Assembly (NCBI GenBank): GCA_964598255.1
Contig: CAZRBA010000086.1
Span: forward strand, 32,609 to 96,608
DNA: 64,000 bases
Reading direction: 5' to 3'
Source: Caldithrix sp964598255
Lineage (GTDB): Bacteria; Calditrichota; Calditrichia; Calditrichales; Calditrichaceae
The position numbers were made by a program, and so were the translations under genes. How positions within the stretch are numbered: the stretch's first letter is position 1; the number at the start of each line of letters is the position of its first letter. The notes beneath the pieces are model-generated. The model was not told the origin of the DNA, did not search any database, and saw only the letters and a list, made by a program, of their open reading frames with translations. Below are positions 1-9,079 of the stretch, piece by piece.

Positions 1-517
1 TAAGACCTGGTTTGCCGTACCGATTTTCAGGCGGGAAATACGTGCCGCCGTAAAAAGGTTCGCCCTGCGGGGTTAAAAAAACCGTTAACGGCCACCCGCC
101 GGAACCGGTGGTCATTTGCACAAAACGCATGAATTTTTGATCGATATCCGGACGTTCTTCGCGATCAACCTTGATATTCACAAACAAACGGTTCATCAAT
201 CGGGCAATTTCTTCATTTTCAAACGATTCCTTTTCCATCACATGGCACCAATGACAGGATGAATAGCCGATGCTCAAAAAAATAGGCTTGTCTTCTTTTA
301 AGGCCAAAGCAAGCGCTTTGTCTCCCCAGGGATACCATTCCACCGGATTATATACGTGCTGTAACAGATAGGGACTGGTTTCATCTATTAAATGATTGAT
401 TTTGGAATGCATGATTTCCTCGTTTTGTGTGTGGCAAGCGCTAAAAATAATTAACCCAAACAATAAGCCCCAAACCGTAAATACGCTATCGAACGATCTC
501 GGTTTATTCGGCCGCAA
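1..517 (-). CDS. DUF255 / YyaL-type thioredoxin-fold lipoprotein (N-terminal part)
   Basis: The gene runs off the left edge; about 172 codons are visible. A TTG start at 517 follows a clear AAGGAG ribosome-binding site, and it gives a lipoprotein signal: a hydrophobic stretch ending in FSAC with the lipid Cys at residue 28. An internal ATG at 412 would drop the signal, so TTG is preferred. After the signal comes the typical start of the DUF255 (spermatogenesis-associated 20/YyaL) family: SPYLLQH, NPVEWYPWG, then the redox-like motif SSCHWCH (Cys88, Cys91), VDREERPDID and GGWPLTVFLTP. Family members pair a thioredoxin fold with a six-hairpin barrel; their biochemical role is not settled. The barrel would lie outside the window. 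The membrane anchor is an inference from the lipobox. Confidence 0.85.
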   Translation of the reverse strand, partial: MRPNKPRSFDSVFTVWGLLFGLIIFSACHTQNEEIMHSKINHLIDETSPYLLQHVYNPVEWYPWGDKALALALKEDKPIFLSIGYSSCHWCHVMEKESFENEEIARLMNRLFVNIKVDREERPDIDQKFMRFVQMTTGSGGWPLTVFLTPQGEPFYGGTYFPPENRYGKPGL

Positions 518-592
518 TTTAAACTCCTTCGGCGCATTTGTGTTTTTCGATTCAAGTTAGGAAACGAAAGGGAAGAAACTAAAATTCCACGC

Positions 593-611
593 GCTTTAAA
601 CGGTTTAAAGC
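593..611 (-). terminator. Hairpin after the FG-GAP gene
   Basis: GCTTTAAAC and GTTTAAAGC form a 9-bp inverted repeat separated by one base (about 7 bp of realistic stem). It lies 67 bases past the stop of the minus-strand gene ending at 678 and is followed on that strand by a short T-rich stretch. It is a plausible but weak intrinsic terminator. Confidence 0.35.
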
Positions 612-677
612 CCAATACAAAAATAAAGGTAGATGTACTTTAAAGGAAAGTTTATTGTGCAGGGTTAAAAAGCAAGA

Positions 678-2663
678 TTATTTAATCAATAATAATTTAC
701 CTAATACGTTCTTTTTGTTTACCTGCAAACGATAAAAATACCAACCACTGCCAACCGGTTGTCCGTTCCTGTTACGAGCATCCCATTTAATGCGGTATTG
801 CCCAGAGTTTAATGTCCCGACAAACAATGTTTTTACTTTTTGTCCCAGCATGTTAAAAAGTTCGAGCTTTACCTGCGCAACCTTTACGGATAAGGGAACG
901 GTAAATCGAATCCAAGTTTCACTATTAAACGGATTCGGATAATTAGATAACTTAAATTCGCTAAAAGATTTTTGCAGGGCAATCGGACTCTTTTCTATGG
1001 CGCTGGCCCCGGACGAAACGCCCAACGTAAAACGAGAATATTTGTGCAACTGAGAGGTTACGTCCGAAATCAAAATTTCCTTTTTGACCGTATCGACTAC
1101 CTGACCGACCGTTTGCAAAATTTCCCATTCTCCTGAAACTCCGGCCGTATCGTTCCAGTAACAAAAACGTAGGCTGCTCTCATCGGCGGCCAAATTTTTC
1201 CATTCCGGAATACTATCGTATTTGACTACCAGGCTGGCATTGTATTCGACGGCCTGCGAAACCAGCGTGTAAAAACCGCGCGAGGCTACTTTTTTTAAAC
1301 CGGCTTCAAAGGCAAGGCTGTCCGGGGTTAAACCATGATTGAAAAACGAAGAGGTTACTCCACCGGGATAAGGTGCCTGATATTTAATAAGCAATTGTCC
1401 CTGATTAAAACGTACTGTGTCCGGATCTCCGGCAGCCACGGCCTGACTTTCGGCCAAATCGTTTTCCCACCAGGCCAAAGTAGAGGCATCCTGAGCTGTT
1501 CCGATCAGATCCAAATCGCCATCGCCATCCAAATCATTGGCGCAAATAAAATAAGCGTAAGTAAAGGCGTTGTCGATTACAAAACGGGTAAAATTTTCAT
1601 TACCATCGTTCAAATACCAATAAACTGTGTTATCATTATCTACGGTCAGCGCAATATCCATATCACCGTCACCATCCAAGTCGGCAACGGCTAAATGTCT
1701 GGGGCGATTCAAATTTTGATCGATGGTAATGCGGACGCCAAAATTACCGGTGCCGTCATTGGCCCACCAATCGAGCGTTTCGGTTTTGTAACCCACAGCC
1801 ACCAAATCCACAGATTTATCACCATTTAAATCCACGGCCTGAACGTCGTTGCCGCCGTAATAATTTACCAATTGTTGTTGCAAGGAAAAAGTGGTATCCG
1901 GCTGCTGTGCCCACCAGGTTAAATCTTCACCATCTTGAGCAACGGCCGAATAATAGTCCAGCCAAGAGACGGGAGCCACATCGAAAAGGCCGTCGTTGTT
2001 AAAATCGGCAATTCCGAATGCGGCCGGGGATGAAATTTGCGTAATCAGTTTATTTTGAAAAATTGCGGTATCCGCAACAGCCAAATTTTTAAAAAAACGA
2101 ACGGAATCGGTTACCACACCCAAGTCGGGACCGCCGTAATCGGCGTCATCGCCAAAACCGTCTAAAATATCTGCATGTCCATCACCGTCAAAATCCAAAA
2201 TACAAACTTCGTAATTATCCGGAGCAGGACCGCCAATTTCTGTACGGGTCCAACGAATATCTAAAGGCGTGCCACTGTTTTTGTACCAAACCAAAGGGAT
2301 CGAATCCGAGCGGCTTCCCACCACAACATCGGGAAATCCGTCGCCGGTCAAATCGCCAACGGCTACTCCTCGGGCACTGGTCAATTTGTAATCAATGACG
2401 TAATCCGTAAAATTTTGGTTGCCGTCATTACGCAACCAAATCACATTGGCCTTGGTGGAATCTTCCGCCCGATCGGTTTCTGGATTGAGCGTAATAACCA
2501 AATCACGTGCCCTTCCGCTATCTCGGTCGATATTGGCCACCGCTACTTTTTTAATGCCAATTAAAGTATCGGCAATAATGTGTTTTTGCCAGGTAATTGG
2601 CGAAGTTTGCGCCATGAGCGCAAGCGGCAGGATAAGCAGAAGGATCATTCGTTTTACGTACAT
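678..2663 (-). CDS. Secreted FG-GAP/VCBS-repeat protein with C-terminal sorting domain
   Basis: A 661-residue exported protein. Residues 1-19 are a signal peptide (basic start, leucine-rich core, ending near LMAQ). Residues about 40-400 hold repeated Asp-rich loops such as DLTGDGFPDV, DFDGDGHADI and DLDGDGDMDI, the calcium-binding-type loops of FG-GAP/integrin-alpha-like beta-propellers. The last 85 residues start with SNYPNPFN and end in a beta-rich domain with SGWYFYRLQV, the type of C-terminal domain used for export or anchoring by type-IX-like systems in the FCB group. The start at 2663 has GGA upstream. It is transcribed alone between hairpins and other genes. It is probably a surface adhesin or carbohydrate-binding propeller; the ligand is unknown. 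Confidence 0.85.
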   Translation of the reverse strand: MYVKRMILLLILPLALMAQTSPITWQKHIIADTLIGIKKVAVANIDRDSGRARDLVITLNPETDRAEDSTKANVIWLRNDGNQNFTDYVIDYKLTSARGVAVGDLTGDGFPDVVVGSRSDSIPLVWYKNSGTPLDIRWTRTEIGGPAPDNYEVCILDFDGDGHADILDGFGDDADYGGPDLGVVTDSVRFFKNLAVADTAIFQNKLITQISSPAAFGIADFNNDGLFDVAPVSWLDYYSAVAQDGEDLTWWAQQPDTTFSLQQQLVNYYGGNDVQAVDLNGDKSVDLVAVGYKTETLDWWANDGTGNFGVRITIDQNLNRPRHLAVADLDGDGDMDIALTVDNDNTVYWYLNDGNENFTRFVIDNAFTYAYFICANDLDGDGDLDLIGTAQDASTLAWWENDLAESQAVAAGDPDTVRFNQGQLLIKYQAPYPGGVTSSFFNHGLTPDSLAFEAGLKKVASRGFYTLVSQAVEYNASLVVKYDSIPEWKNLAADESSLRFCYWNDTAGVSGEWEILQTVGQVVDTVKKEILISDVTSQLHKYSRFTLGVSSGASAIEKSPIALQKSFSEFKLSNYPNPFNSETWIRFTVPLSVKVAQVKLELFNMLGQKVKTLFVGTLNSGQYRIKWDARNRNGQPVGSGWYFYRLQVNKKNVLGKLLLIK

Positions 2664-2776
2664 GCGATTCCTTAAAAATTTATTGATTAAACAAGTATCA
2701 CATTTTTAAGATACAAATTTAAATTATCCGCACTGTGATATTCATTACATTCCCGTAAAGATGCGGTTTTCGGCTG

Positions 2777-4006
2777 CTATTTTCCGGTAAAAAACATGCG
2801 CCAAAAATCGGGATGCAGCCAAAAATATGGCGAAACGGTTTGGCCGTATGCTCGAACAAATAAAGCGGCTGTTAATCCTTGCTTTTGCATGCGGTTAAAC
2901 AAAAAATTCGTTTTACCTTGCGAACGCAACAATCGGCGCAGATATTCACCTGTTTTAAAACCGGGCAAAAGTTGCTTTTGCCACCAAGTGTCGTAATAGG
3001 CCAAAGCCCGAACCGACCAATCCCCTTGCTCCACGGCGCGGACAATAATAGTAGCCGCCGACATTCCGCTTAGCACGGCCGCATAAACTCCGCCGCCCGT
3101 TGCCGGGTTTACAAAGGATGCCGCATCGCCGATGGCTAAAAATCCGTCGCTTGCCCGTTTACCGACTACAGTTCCCAGAGGTAACGGCGCTCCGCTGTAA
3201 TGATCTTCGGGTACGGCATTTTTCAATATTCGACGTAACCTACGGTTATCATAAATAATTCGGTCGAAAAGTGTTTGCAACGGTTTTTCTTTTTTTTGCT
3301 GTACGGAACGCTGTTCGACCATTATGCCTACATTTGCCCGATGCTCGCTAACTGGGAACACCCAGGCATACCCTGGTAACAACCGTTTGTCATAGATGAT
3401 GTTAACTTCATTCCGAAATGGTCCGCCCGTAAAATACTGACGTAATCCCCAAAATCGGTGCAATTTATCCACTTTTAAATTTAATACTTGGCGACGTAAC
3501 AGCGAAGTAGCTCCGTCGGCGGCAATAAGAATATCGGCATGTAAACGTTTTTCCTGCCCGTTGCGTGTGTGGCGCAACACCACCCGCCATTTATTGCCGC
3601 TGCGTTGTACATCTACGGCTTTAAAAGACGTGAACACGTCTTTTGCCTGTTCGCTTGCTTTTCGAAACAAATAGTGGTCGAATTGGGTGCGCGGAATACA
3701 AAAACTTTTTGCCGCTTTGCCTTTGGCCCCGCCAAAAACCACCCGCTGGTCTTGCGGGCCGGACAACGCCATACCGTAAATAGGAAAACCCAATGCCTTA
3801 ATTTCCTCGGTATTTAATCCGAGCCGCGAAAGCAAAACGAACACTTTGCCGGGAATGCCGTCTCCGCAAACTTTTTTTCTGGGGAATTCGGCTTTTTCGA
3901 CCAGCAGGGCATGGTAGCCCGATTGTGCAAGTTGCAACACGGCGGCACTTCCGGCCGGTCCGGCGCCGACAACGACGATGGTCGGTTTTTCACGATTCGC
4001 GCTCAA
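2777..4006 (-). CDS. Geranylgeranyl reductase-family FAD-dependent oxidoreductase
   Basis: A 409-residue flavoprotein. The dinucleotide-binding motif VVVGAGPAGSAAVLQL starts at residue 11 and is followed by RKKVCGDGIPGKV, typical of the geranylgeranyl reductase / digeranylgeranylglycerophospholipid reductase group. A second FAD motif, GDAASFVNPATGGGV, lies near residue 290. These enzymes reduce isoprenoid chains of quinones, chlorophyll or lipids, or halogenate/hydroxylate; the substrate cannot be told here. It overlaps the upstream flippase gene by 4 bases (ATGA), so the two are translationally coupled in one minus-strand operon. The coupling suggests a lipid or polyprenyl-carrier context, which is inference. 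Confidence 0.85.
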   Translation of the reverse strand: MSANREKPTIVVVGAGPAGSAAVLQLAQSGYHALLVEKAEFPRKKVCGDGIPGKVFVLLSRLGLNTEEIKALGFPIYGMALSGPQDQRVVFGGAKGKAAKSFCIPRTQFDHYLFRKASEQAKDVFTSFKAVDVQRSGNKWRVVLRHTRNGQEKRLHADILIAADGATSLLRRQVLNLKVDKLHRFWGLRQYFTGGPFRNEVNIIYDKRLLPGYAWVFPVSEHRANVGIMVEQRSVQQKKEKPLQTLFDRIIYDNRRLRRILKNAVPEDHYSGAPLPLGTVVGKRASDGFLAIGDAASFVNPATGGGVYAAVLSGMSAATIIVRAVEQGDWSVRALAYYDTWWQKQLLPGFKTGEYLRRLLRSQGKTNFLFNRMQKQGLTAALFVRAYGQTVSPYFWLHPDFWRMFFTGK

Positions 4007-5463
4007 GACGATCTTCCTAAAATAGATTTGAACCTTGCAAAAGCCTTGCGATCAATCCCGTAAACGGTTACCAGATAAATCAAAATACCCGTTACCACCA
4101 AAATAAACAAACGAATTACGGCGGGCCAATGTTGAATTCCCGTTAACCTTAATCCCAAAAGAATGCCAACCATTGCAGCCGTGGCAAATGCAGGAGTTCG
4201 CACCAATTTAAACCATTCCAAAATACTTAGGCGAATCATACGCAAACTAGCCATAAGGGCAATGCCGACAAAAAAGAGCAGAACCAACGCGATAAACGTA
4301 ACCACCACTACAAGTCCCTGCCGGTAAACTAAAAACAGAACAAAGCTCAACATGGCAAAATAAATAAGATTAATCAGCAGTTCCCACTGGGGTTTACCTT
4401 TGGACAAAAAAACCACACTGGTAGTCACCCAAATAGAACGGGCCAGCCCCACTACGGTTAAAATTTCCAAGACGGGAACTAATGCTTGCCATTTGGGCCC
4501 GTAAAAAACAGACACAAATTCCGGAGCCACCAACGCCATACCGGCAAAAACAGGAAATACAAGCAAAGCCAATCCGCTTACTGTATCTTTGTACAACTGC
4601 TGATACTGGGGTAAGTTGTCTTGAAGTTTGGAAAACGCGGGGAACATAACGCGTAATATATTTTTGGAAATACGCTGAACCGGAAAATCGACCAATTGGT
4701 AGCCCACCGAATAATACCCCAATGTAGCCGAACCCATAAAACGTCCGATAATGGCATTAGGCAAATTTATATTCAAATATCCGACAACACGACTAGCCAA
4801 AACCTGACTACCGAAAGCGGTTAATTCCTTTAACCGGCCAAATTGCCAGGCAGGGGGCAGCCACTGGCGGGCAACCACCAGAGTTAGCAAAGTAAGCGTT
4901 AGCTCCTGCCCCAACAGGCCAAATACAAAACTCCACACCCCGAATCCGCTTAAAGCAAATCCCATAGCCAGCGCTCCGTATACCAACACCGAAGCCAGCC
5001 AAATAAGCCCGATCGCTTTAAACCGCATTTTTCGCGTAAGTTGAACATTTGGTATGGCTCTTAGGGCAAACAGAAAAAAGATGGTCCCCAGAACACGCAA
5101 AATACTTTTTAGACGGGCGTAATGGAAAAAGACCGCGATATAAGGAGATGCAAAATAAATGGCAACAAAAAAAACCGTGGCACTAAGCAAAAACACCGTT
5201 TGCGCACTTTGTAACTGAATTTTTTGTAGTTCCTTTCTTTGGATAAGAGCGGAACTTAGGCCCAGATCGAACAGCACAAATGTTAACCGCGTAAAAATAA
5301 AGGCGACACCGATAATCCCAAAATCGGTCGGCGTTAACAACCGGGCCAATACAAACGTAAACAACAATTGCAACATACGGGACAAAACTTCCGTACCCAC
5401 TTGCCATTTAATGCCCCGCGCCGACTTTTCTCGAATATTCGCAACAGAAATTTTTTTCACCAT
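4003..5463 (-). CDS. MOP-superfamily polysaccharide/lipid-linked oligosaccharide flippase (Wzx-like)
   Basis: A 486-residue integral membrane protein with about 12-14 hydrophobic helices. The N-terminal pattern GIKWQVGTEVLSRMLQLLFT, then LLTPTDFGIIGVAFIF and SSALIQRKE, matches the Wzx/WzxC polysaccharide exporter family. These proteins move undecaprenyl-linked sugars across the inner membrane. It is first in a two-gene operon with the downstream reductase. Divergent transcription from the TPR gene at 5872 leaves a 408-bp shared upstream region. The exact glycan is unknown; no glycosyltransferase is adjacent, though envelope glycan genes lie at 51-55.6 kb. Confidence 0.85.
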   Translation of the reverse strand: MVKKISVANIREKSARGIKWQVGTEVLSRMLQLLFTFVLARLLTPTDFGIIGVAFIFTRLTFVLFDLGLSSALIQRKELQKIQLQSAQTVFLLSATVFFVAIYFASPYIAVFFHYARLKSILRVLGTIFFLFALRAIPNVQLTRKMRFKAIGLIWLASVLVYGALAMGFALSGFGVWSFVFGLLGQELTLTLLTLVVARQWLPPAWQFGRLKELTAFGSQVLASRVVGYLNINLPNAIIGRFMGSATLGYYSVGYQLVDFPVQRISKNILRVMFPAFSKLQDNLPQYQQLYKDTVSGLALLVFPVFAGMALVAPEFVSVFYGPKWQALVPVLEILTVVGLARSIWVTTSVVFLSKGKPQWELLINLIYFAMLSFVLFLVYRQGLVVVVTFIALVLLFFVGIALMASLRMIRLSILEWFKLVRTPAFATAAMVGILLGLRLTGIQHWPAVIRLFILVVTGILIYLVTVYGIDRKAFARFKSILGRSS

Positions 5464-5871
5464 GCCTGCCTATTCTGAAAACCGTAATTTCGATGATTTT
5501 GATATCGACCGAAGTTGGTTTCTTTTTAGGAAATAAAACCGTATGTTCCTTTTGCGCTATTACACCTTTCTTCATTAAATTGAAAACGGTAAGGCAAATG
5601 CCCGAAAATAAACATTTCCGATGAACCGGCGTTTAATACAATAGAATTTGGAATTGCAATCAATTTTTTGTACACTATTCAAGATAAATCTGACGGATGC
5701 GCAAAATGATTTTAAACAAACGATTGATTTGCGTTGAAATTCCAATCAAAGCGATGAACAGGACCACCTTTGGAAGAAGAACAATTAAATTTTCGTACAA
5801 CACTTTACTTCAAAAAATACGATATTAACTTTTTACCGATAAAAAGTAAAATTTAACAGGATGAAAAAACA
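5464..5871. other. Divergent intergenic region, 408 bp
   Basis: AT-rich region between the flippase gene (minus) and the TPR gene (plus). It must hold two outward promoters, but I see no strong consensus pair. A 43-codon ORF starting near 5698 lacks a good ribosome-binding site and a recognisable sequence, so I do not call it a gene. Confidence 0.5.
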
Positions 5872-8172
5872 ATGTTAAAAAAATGCCTTCTTGCTTTTTG
5901 GGTGATTCTGTATTGCTTGCCATTAACCGCTTTGGCTCAAAAATCGGATTATGACATACTGCTGGACGATGCCAGAGAACAAATGGCTCAATACTACTGG
6001 CAACAAGCAGAAGAAACGTTGCACAAAGCCATCAAAATCAATCCGGATCGCACCGAAGCTTACTTAGAATTGGGCAAGCTGTTAATGCGCGAACAAAAAT
6101 GGCACGACGCCAAACCTTTCATTAACAAGGTCATTAAAAAGGAACCCGACAACATCGAGGCACATTATCAGATGGCCATTGCCGATCGGCAAGATGCCAT
6201 AGGTCGGGATCAAATATGGATGCGCATAATGTGGAAAAATTCCAAAAAGCATTTTCTCAAAGTCATTGCCTTGGATTCTACCTATAAAGAAGTATTTGAT
6301 GAATTTGCCAAATTAAAACTTCAGCAAGAAGAATACGAAGACGCCATTAATTTATGCCAGCGGCAGTTGCGCATTAAACCCCAAGATACCAAAGCCGGCT
6401 ACGATATTTTTCAGTTTTACGATGCTTTTTTGTATCATGGCGGAGAGACAGGCCTATTGCAAATAAAAGACATGGATAGCTACCAAATTCAATGGCTAAA
6501 AAAACGAAACGGCCCTTACGACCGCTATTTTTTAGGCGAGAAATATCGCCGGTTGGGTGAATTTAAAAAGGCAGATTCCATATTTCAGCGCTTGTTGGTA
6601 GAGTATTTGCCCTACCCCAAAGTTCCCGTTTATCTATCGTTGGTACGCTTGTATTACGAAACCAATCGCCCCAAAATAGCCGAAAAGATGTACTGGAAGG
6701 CGGTTGACAGCGTAACCGAATATTGGGAAATGCGTTTTTTGTTTGATGACATCAAATACCTGATGACCGATAAAGATTTAACACGACGTTTTTCATCTTT
6801 GCAGGCCGTCAAAAATTTTTACCACGAATTTTGGAATAAACATAACCCTTTGGGCAGTTTGCCCTACAATCCCCGACTGGAAGAACATTACAAACGCCTT
6901 ATCAAGGCCGAAAAAGACTACATTTACGATCGACCGCGTTTGCCCATTAACGATCCTGATCGTTTAACGGTTCTTAAGTTGCCGCAAGTTGTTTTGCGCA
7001 ATACCAAATTTAACGACAAAGGTTTGGTGTACATCCGTTACGGCCCACCCGATGACCGCGCCGTTTCGCTAAGCGACGGAATGAAATCCAACGAATCGTG
7101 GCTTTATTACGCCACACCCTACAATCCCAAATTAATTTTTCATTTTGAGATTGCCGAACATGCCCCTCCGGGCGACTGGCGTTTGGTAGCCGTACCCAGC
7201 GATCGCCGCATGTTAGATGCCCGGATGGGATGGGATCCATTGCTGGACCGCTACATGATGGCCCACAACGAATTGGAAGCCCATGCTGCCTTAAGCGAAC
7301 TGCGGCTGGAAGCCCAAAAAACCATCCCCGCAGCCATGGAACGCGAACGCCCGACTTGGAGCGATTCGTTAAAACCTATTAAATTAAATCTTTTTGCTGC
7401 GCGTTTTCGTTCGGCGGATTTGAAAAACGACTACTTGGTATGGATGGGTATCGACTTAAAATCCATTGACACAACAAAATCTGTTAACGACACTATTCCT
7501 TTAGAAGCGGGAATTGCCTTTTACGATTCGAGCTGGAACGAATTAAGGAAAACCATCGAACACGTTTCCTATTATTCCGGCGATACGGTGCACATTAGTC
7601 ACAACGAATATATTTTACCGTTTTCCTACGAAAGCAAGCAAAACAAACTTTACGTTTCTACCCATGTGCGCAGCTTAAAAGGCAACCAATTAGGCGGCTA
7701 CAAATTCGCTTTAAAATACGATCCTCTGCCACCCAAAAAACTGGCCATTAGCGACTTGGTTTTGGCGTACAATGTGCAACCGTCGGATAAAAAGTCGCCA
7801 TATTCGTTTCATGATTTGCAAATTATTCCCAATCCCAGCATGAAATTCAAAAAAGGAGAACTGGTTTACATTTACTTCGAACTGTACAATCTGGGACTAA
7901 AAAAAGGAAACACCCGGTACCATGTGGAACAAACGGTACGCCCTTTAAAAACCGGAAATATTTTTACCAACTTCAAACGGCTATTGGGTATTGGCACTAA
8001 AGAAATTTCAATAACGCGGGATCAGGTAGGCGCTTCCAGAATGGCTTCCGAATATGGCGCCTTTGATTTTTCGGCTTTGCCAACAGGGAAAAAGGAATTG
8101 ATTATTACGGTTAAAGACGAAAATACGGGACAAAAAGTAACCAAATCGGTTCATTTCGAACTGGTAGACTAA
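5872..8172 (+). CDS. Secreted TPR protein with divergent GWxTD-type domain
   Basis: A 766-residue exported protein with signal peptide 1-22 (ending TALAQ). Tetratricopeptide repeats cover about residues 25-180, including PDRTEAYLELGKLLM and PDNIEAHYQMAIA. The middle, about 280-420, matches the GWxTD-domain layout: a helix with FYHEFWNKHNPLG, then GLVYIRYGPPDD and ESWLYYA. The signature Gly-Trp-x-Thr-Asp is replaced by FNDKG, so it is a divergent member. The C-terminal third is beta-rich. GWxTD proteins are common in Calditrichota, Ignavibacteria and Acidobacteria; their function is unknown. The start has AGGA upstream and transcription is monocistronic. Confidence 0.75.
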   Translation: MLKKCLLAFWVILYCLPLTALAQKSDYDILLDDAREQMAQYYWQQAEETLHKAIKINPDRTEAYLELGKLLMREQKWHDAKPFINKVIKKEPDNIEAHYQMAIADRQDAIGRDQIWMRIMWKNSKKHFLKVIALDSTYKEVFDEFAKLKLQQEEYEDAINLCQRQLRIKPQDTKAGYDIFQFYDAFLYHGGETGLLQIKDMDSYQIQWLKKRNGPYDRYFLGEKYRRLGEFKKADSIFQRLLVEYLPYPKVPVYLSLVRLYYETNRPKIAEKMYWKAVDSVTEYWEMRFLFDDIKYLMTDKDLTRRFSSLQAVKNFYHEFWNKHNPLGSLPYNPRLEEHYKRLIKAEKDYIYDRPRLPINDPDRLTVLKLPQVVLRNTKFNDKGLVYIRYGPPDDRAVSLSDGMKSNESWLYYATPYNPKLIFHFEIAEHAPPGDWRLVAVPSDRRMLDARMGWDPLLDRYMMAHNELEAHAALSELRLEAQKTIPAAMERERPTWSDSLKPIKLNLFAARFRSADLKNDYLVWMGIDLKSIDTTKSVNDTIPLEAGIAFYDSSWNELRKTIEHVSYYSGDTVHISHNEYILPFSYESKQNKLYVSTHVRSLKGNQLGGYKFALKYDPLPPKKLAISDLVLAYNVQPSDKKSPYSFHDLQIIPNPSMKFKKGELVYIYFELYNLGLKKGNTRYHVEQTVRPLKTGNIFTNFKRLLGIGTKEISITRDQVGASRMASEYGAFDFSALPTGKKELIITVKDENTGQKVTKSVHFELVD

Positions 8173-8173
8173 C

Positions 8174-8195
8174 GGGGAATTGCGTAGTCTTCCCC
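8174..8195 (+). terminator. Weak hairpin after the TPR gene
   Basis: GGGGAA and TTCCCC form a 6-bp stem with a 10-base loop directly after the stop codon. There is no real T-run behind it, so termination is only possible, not certain. Confidence 0.3.
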
Positions 8196-8253
8196 CTTAA
8201 AGTACAAAGACGGTACCTACGCATTTAAATTTTAACAACGAAATTTTTATCGG

Positions 8254-8715
8254 ATGCTCGCAGACGTTTATTTTATTTCGCCTGTCGGTCTGCTCAGGTT
8301 AATCGCAAGTGAGGGTTTTTTAACCGGCATACAATTCACCCATATCCTGGGCCCGACCCAAAGCGAATCGGCAGTGTTGCAAATGGCCGTAGAACAACTG
8401 AAAGCCTATTTTTCCGGCAAGCTAAAAACGTTTACGGTACCTTTAAACCTGCAAGGAACGCAGTTTCAAAAACAAGTTTGGGAAGCTTTGCGTCAAATTC
8501 CGTTTGGGCAGGTTGTCAGCTACAAGGATATTGCCGATGCCATTGGCCATCCCAAAGCCATTCGTGCAGTTGGACAGGCCAACGGCCGGAACCCCATTCC
8601 CATTATTGTTCCCTGCCATCGGGTTATTTTGGCTAACGGGAAATTGGGCGGTTATAGTTCCGGCGTGTTGCGCAAAAGATGGCTATTGGAACACGAAGGT
8701 ATTAAAATCGGCTAA
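8254..8715 (+). CDS. ogt: Methylated-DNA--protein-cysteine methyltransferase
   Basis: A 153-residue suicide DNA-repair protein that takes the alkyl group from O6-alkylguanine onto its own cysteine. The active-site motif VPCHRV contains Cys121. Preceding it are the helix-turn-helix FGQVVSYKDIADAIGHP and the arginine-finger region AIRAVGQANGRNPIPII. The length fits the short Ogt type, without the Ada N-terminal regulatory domain. It stands alone on the plus strand, upstream of the tRNA-Ala promoter. Confidence 0.93.
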   Translation: MLADVYFISPVGLLRLIASEGFLTGIQFTHILGPTQSESAVLQMAVEQLKAYFSGKLKTFTVPLNLQGTQFQKQVWEALRQIPFGQVVSYKDIADAIGHPKAIRAVGQANGRNPIPIIVPCHRVILANGKLGGYSSGVLRKRWLLEHEGIKIG

Positions 8716-8824
8716 ATTTTTGCCTTTCGCCCAATCCGAAGGGAGATGCGCAGTGTATTTTACCCGAAAGCCAAAGGCGGTGTTCACAGAGTATCTTCAA
8801 ATTTCGAGGGCAGAATCAATTGGC

Positions 8825-8853
8825 TTGACTTCATGCTATTAAACCTCTAAATT
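8825..8853 (+). promoter_or_regulatory. Housekeeping-sigma promoter for tRNA-Ala
   Basis: TTGACT at 8825-8830 and TAAATT at 8848-8853 are separated by 17 bases. The predicted start falls about 8 bases before the mature tRNA. A second promoter of the same form (TTGACA-17-TAAATT) occurs at 40353. Confidence 0.7.
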
Positions 8854-8867
8854 AACCGTTCTGCTAT

Positions 8868-8940
8868 GGGGCTATAGCTCAGTTGGGAGAGCGCTGCACT
8901 CGCATTGCAGAGGTCAGCGGTTCGAATCCGCTTAGCTCCA
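8868..8940 (+). tRNA. tRNA-Ala (anticodon CGC)
   Basis: A 73-base cloverleaf with every arm readable: acceptor GGGGCTA/TAGCTCC (one G-T pair), D arm GCTC/GAGC, anticodon stem CTGCA/TGCAG with loop CTCGCAT, and T arm AGCGG/CCGCT with TTCGAAT. The anticodon CGC reads GCG alanine codons. Discriminator A is present and the CCA tail is not encoded. It sits two bases before the SRP RNA and may be co-transcribed with it. Confidence 0.95.
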
Positions 8941-8942
8941 CG

Positions 8943-9041
8943 TTGCCAGGTCCCGCGCAATAGGGCGGCACCGAACCCCGTCAGGTCCGGAAGGAAGCAG
9001 CGGTAAGTGCTTAACCTATGTGCCGCGGGCTCACCTGGCAA
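8943..9041 (+). ncRNA. ffs: Signal recognition particle RNA, small bacterial type (4.5S)
   Basis: About 99 bases. The ends TTGCCAGGT and ACCTGGCAA pair perfectly. The centre carries the conserved domain-IV segment GTCAGGTCCGGAAGGAAGCA, which binds Ffh. There is no Alu domain, so it is the short form. The location just before dnaX is the classical ffs-dnaX-ybaB-recR neighbourhood. Confidence 0.95.
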
Positions 9042-9079
9042 TTTTATTAACCTTAATTTATCGATAAGGTTTGGTCGGC

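Noticed and set aside
5698..5829. 43-codon ORF in the divergent region
   Set aside because: No ribosome-binding site and no recognisable sequence.
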